64,000 nt of DNA from an uncultured Dokdonia sp. Its GTDB lineage: Bacteria > Bacteroidota > Bacteroidia > Flavobacteriales > Flavobacteriaceae. The stretch spans positions 62,001-126,000 of the forward strand of contig NZ_CANLOB010000010.1 of the NCBI RefSeq assembly GCF_947492815.1, written 5' to 3'. Under the pieces are notes generated by a model, which was not told the origin of the DNA, ran no database searches, and saw only the letters and a list, made by a program, of their open reading frames with translations. The translations under genes were made by a program, and so were the position numbers. Below, in pieces: positions 61,851-64,000 of the stretch (positions are counted from its first letter, which is position 1; the number at the start of each line of letters is the position of its first letter).

Positions 61851-63490
61851 TAGTTAGCCTTCAAATCAATATCTTTCAGATTCTCTATACGATTACGTTG
61901 TAAGAAATCATCGATAGTTTCAAAATGTTCAATCACTCGTTTCTCTTTAAATTCAAATACTTTTTTAGAAAGTCCACGTAAGAAATCTCGATCGTGAGAT
62001 ACCAAAATTAAGGTGCCATCAAAGTTTTGCAATGCTTCTTTGAGAACATCTTTAGACTTTATATCTAAATGGTTTGTGGGCTCATCTAAAATCAAAAGAT
62101 TTACAGGTTCTAATAGGAGTTTTACCATGGCAAGACGTGTCTTCTCACCACCAGACAATACACTTACTTTTTTATCAATGTCATCTCCAGCAAACATAAA
62201 ACGTCCTAAGATATTTTTAATTTGTGTACGTACATCTCCTTTTGCAACCTCATCTACCGTTTGAAAGATGGTTAAGTCTGGATCTAATAATGCTGCTTGA
62301 TTTTGTGCAAAATATCCTACTTTCACATTATGACCTAACTCACAAGAACCTTCATAATCAATCTCTCCTAGTATTGATTTAATCATTGTAGACTTCCCTT
62401 CTCCATTACGTCCCACAAAGGATACTTTTTCGCCGCGAGCGATAGACATATTAGCATTTTTAAACACTATATGATCATCATATACCTTTGTTAAATCTTC
62501 CACCTTTACAGGGTAATCTCCAGAACGCATCGCTGGTGGGAATCGAAGTTTTAAAGAAGAAGTATCTATTTCATCGATCTCTATAATTTCTAATTTTTCA
62601 AGCATGCGCTCACGAGAGGACACTTGGTTTGTTTTAGAATACGTTCCTTTAAAACGTTCTATAAACGCTCTATTATCTGCAATAAATTTTTGCTGTTCTT
62701 GATAGGCTTTTATTTGATGTGTACGACGATCTGCTCGTAATTCTAAATAATGAGAATAATTAGCTTTATAATCATAAATACGTCCCATTGTTACTTCAAT
62801 GGTACGATTGGTAATGTTATCGATAAAGGCTTTATCGTGAGAAATCACAATCACCGCTTTTGCTTTGTTTAACAAGAAATCTTCCAGCCAAATAACAGAT
62901 TCGATATCTACATGATTGGTAGGTTCATCTAGCAGAATAAGATCTGGTTTTTGAAGTAAGATTTTAGCTAGTTCGATACGCATACGCCACCCCCCACTAA
63001 ATTCACTGGTAGGTCTATTAAAATCACTTCTTTTAAACCCTAATCCTCTAAGTGCCTTTTCTACCTCTTCTTCATAATTGGTATCTTCTATCGCATAAAA
63101 CTTCTCTCCAATATCAGACACTTGGGTAATGATATTCATATACGCATCCGATTCATAATCAGTACGTGTTTCTAGTTCTTTATTTAACCTATCCATCTCA
63201 TCACGCATCTCAAATACATGTGCAAAGGCTTTGGATGCTTCTTCCATGACGGTACAATCATCATCGGTCAATAAATGTTGTGGCAAATATGCTATAATAG
63301 CATCTTTAGGCCTACGTACATTTCCGCGAGTAGCTTTTTGAACACCAGCAATGATTTTCATCATGGTAGACTTTCCTGCACCATTTTTTCCCATCAGGGC
63401 AATCTTATCTTGCTCATTAATAGAAAAGGATACATTGCTAAATAAGGTATCTCCACTAAATTCTACGGCTAAATTATCTACTGCGATCAT
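61850..63490 (-). CDS. ABC-F family ATP-binding protein
   Basis: 546 residues, two ABC domains and no TM. Walker A GKNGAGKST near 34-42 and GRNGEGKST in the second half. Signatures EFSGGWRMR and LSGGEKTR; Walker B/D-loop LILLDEPTNHVD and LLILDEPTNHLD. The linker between domains is charged and helical (IKAYQEQQKFIADN), as in translation-factor ABC-F proteins (YbiT/EttA/Uup types). It would act on ribosomes. It could also give antibiotic protection, which sequence alone cannot tell. It leads into the small membrane gene. Confidence 0.93.
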   Translation of the reverse strand: MIAVDNLAVEFSGDTLFSNVSFSINEQDKIALMGKNGAGKSTMMKIIAGVQKATRGNVRRPKDAIIAYLPQHLLTDDDCTVMEEASKAFAHVFEMRDEMDRLNKELETRTDYESDAYMNIITQVSDIGEKFYAIEDTNYEEEVEKALRGLGFKRSDFNRPTSEFSGGWRMRIELAKILLQKPDLILLDEPTNHVDIESVIWLEDFLLNKAKAVIVISHDKAFIDNITNRTIEVTMGRIYDYKANYSHYLELRADRRTHQIKAYQEQQKFIADNRAFIERFKGTYSKTNQVSSRERMLEKLEIIEIDEIDTSSLKLRFPPAMRSGDYPVKVEDLTKVYDDHIVFKNANMSIARGEKVSFVGRNGEGKSTMIKSILGEIDYEGSCELGHNVKVGYFAQNQAALLDPDLTIFQTVDEVAKGDVRTQIKNILGRFMFAGDDIDKKVSVLSGGEKTRLAMVKLLLEPVNLLILDEPTNHLDIKSKDVLKEALQNFDGTLILVSHDRDFLRGLSKKVFEFKEKRVIEHFETIDDFLQRNRIENLKDIDLKAN

Positions 63491-63724
63491 GTACTTATTT
63501 TAAGGATGCAAAAATAGGTAAAAAGAGATTCTCTCCGCTTAGAATATCATATCACTTTTCATTTCCAAATCAATAAACATTTCACACACTAACACCTAAA
63601 AAATCAATGAATTCATATAGAAAAAAGGGGGCTTTTAGCTGTCTTTAGCTTCTAGAAATCAATGTAGTTTTGACATATTCAATAGAATGACTATTGATAG
63701 ATAACCAACATAAATTTAATTCGT

Positions 63725-64000
63725 ATGAAAACCATCACATTAACCATTGTATTATTTCTTTCATTTACCCTTGTAGGAAATGCGCAAAAAAACAAATCAC
63801 AAGCTGTCAATAAAACATTGAGTTTTATTCTTTCTGATTATGCAAAACTAAATCAAGTAAAAGCAGTTGCTCTAAAAGATTATCAAAAGTATTTATCTAA
63901 GAAAAGACTGAATGCAAAAGGAATGAAAATTAAAAAGGTAGTTGCACTTAATTATCTAACAAAAAAAGGTGAGAAAAATACTATTTACCTGATTCAAAAT
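63725..64000 (+). CDS. Exported protein, C-terminal part missing
   Basis: ATG at 63725; 92 codons open to the window edge. Signal peptide MKTITLTIVLFLSFTLVGNA followed by QKN. The mature part is helical and Lys-rich (YAKLNQVKAVALKDYQKYL, KGMKIKKVVALNYL). No domain can be named from this fragment. Confidence 0.6.
   Translation, partial: MKTITLTIVLFLSFTLVGNAQKNKSQAVNKTLSFILSDYAKLNQVKAVALKDYQKYLSKKRLNAKGMKIKKVVALNYLTKKGEKNTIYLIQN

Overview
The window comes from a low-GC member of the Bacteroidota, almost certainly a (probably marine) Flavobacteriaceae. The evidence is: type A type-IX-secretion C-terminal sorting domains on two secreted repeat proteins; a fused CcsBA-type cytochrome c biogenesis protein; DUF2911, DUF2520 and DUF5777-type proteins; polyphosphate glucokinase; lipoprotein signals without Shine-Dalgarno leaders; and a promoter of the Bacteroidota TTG-N17-TAnnTTTG type in front of fumC. 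A palindrome of the form GCTTTCGCGAAAGC is scattered through both intergenic and coding DNA. I have seen similar repeats in Dokdonia/Krokinobacter-like genomes, but I cannot verify the genus. No tRNA, rRNA, CRISPR array, integrase or transposase gene is visible.

Layout. 1-17.7 kb is mostly housekeeping: a partial secreted CHRD protein, an OB-fold/YceI/beta-barrel operon, a membrane LytTR regulator, ppgK, folD, ffh, a lipoprotein, fumC, a 7TM-LuxR sensor, the fused ccs gene, a DUF2520 protein and kdsC. 17.7-31.3 kb is an accessory block of poorly known genes, rich in short repeats. It holds a coiled-coil protein, an unknown protein, an AAA ATPase, a single-pass protein with domains on both sides of the membrane, a DUF6638-like protein, several small membrane proteins, a lipoprotein, a large membrane-anchored protein and a CPBP protease. 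31.4-34.3 kb resumes with a UbiA prenyltransferase, maf and a maf-linked lipoprotein, followed by a triplicated 127-bp repeat. 34.3-48 kb holds a frameshifted serine hydrolase, a PIG-L deacetylase with a sodium symporter, a double-HTH AraC regulator with NTF2-like and YHS proteins, two Gfo/Idh/MocA oxidoreductases, DUF2911 and an aquaporin. 47.8-54.3 kb holds SRPBCC, SDR, photolyase, a TfoX-like gene, a remnant of a second photolyase 3' end, and two adjacent AlkB-like oxygenase genes. 54.3-64 kb holds a YD-type lipoprotein, an M20 amidohydrolase, two FG-GAP/ASPIC T9SS proteins, a secreted VOC protein, small membrane proteins, an ABC-F protein and a partial secreted protein.

How the parts relate. 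DUF2520, kdsC, the UbiA-like gene and maf usually form one run in flavobacteria, so the 17.7-31.3 kb block looks like an insertion into a conserved operon. Within the block the core genes all face the same way. They combine a soluble AAA motor and coiled-coil partner with proteins that cross the inner membrane, a lipoprotein and a large periplasmic domain. This suggests an undescribed envelope-associated AAA system, which is the main candidate for novelty here. The second theme is repeat activity: imperfect palindromic elements bounded by tatacgcttt/aaagcgtata arms lie between genes, overlap the 5' end of one gene, and have entered the photolyase reading frame.
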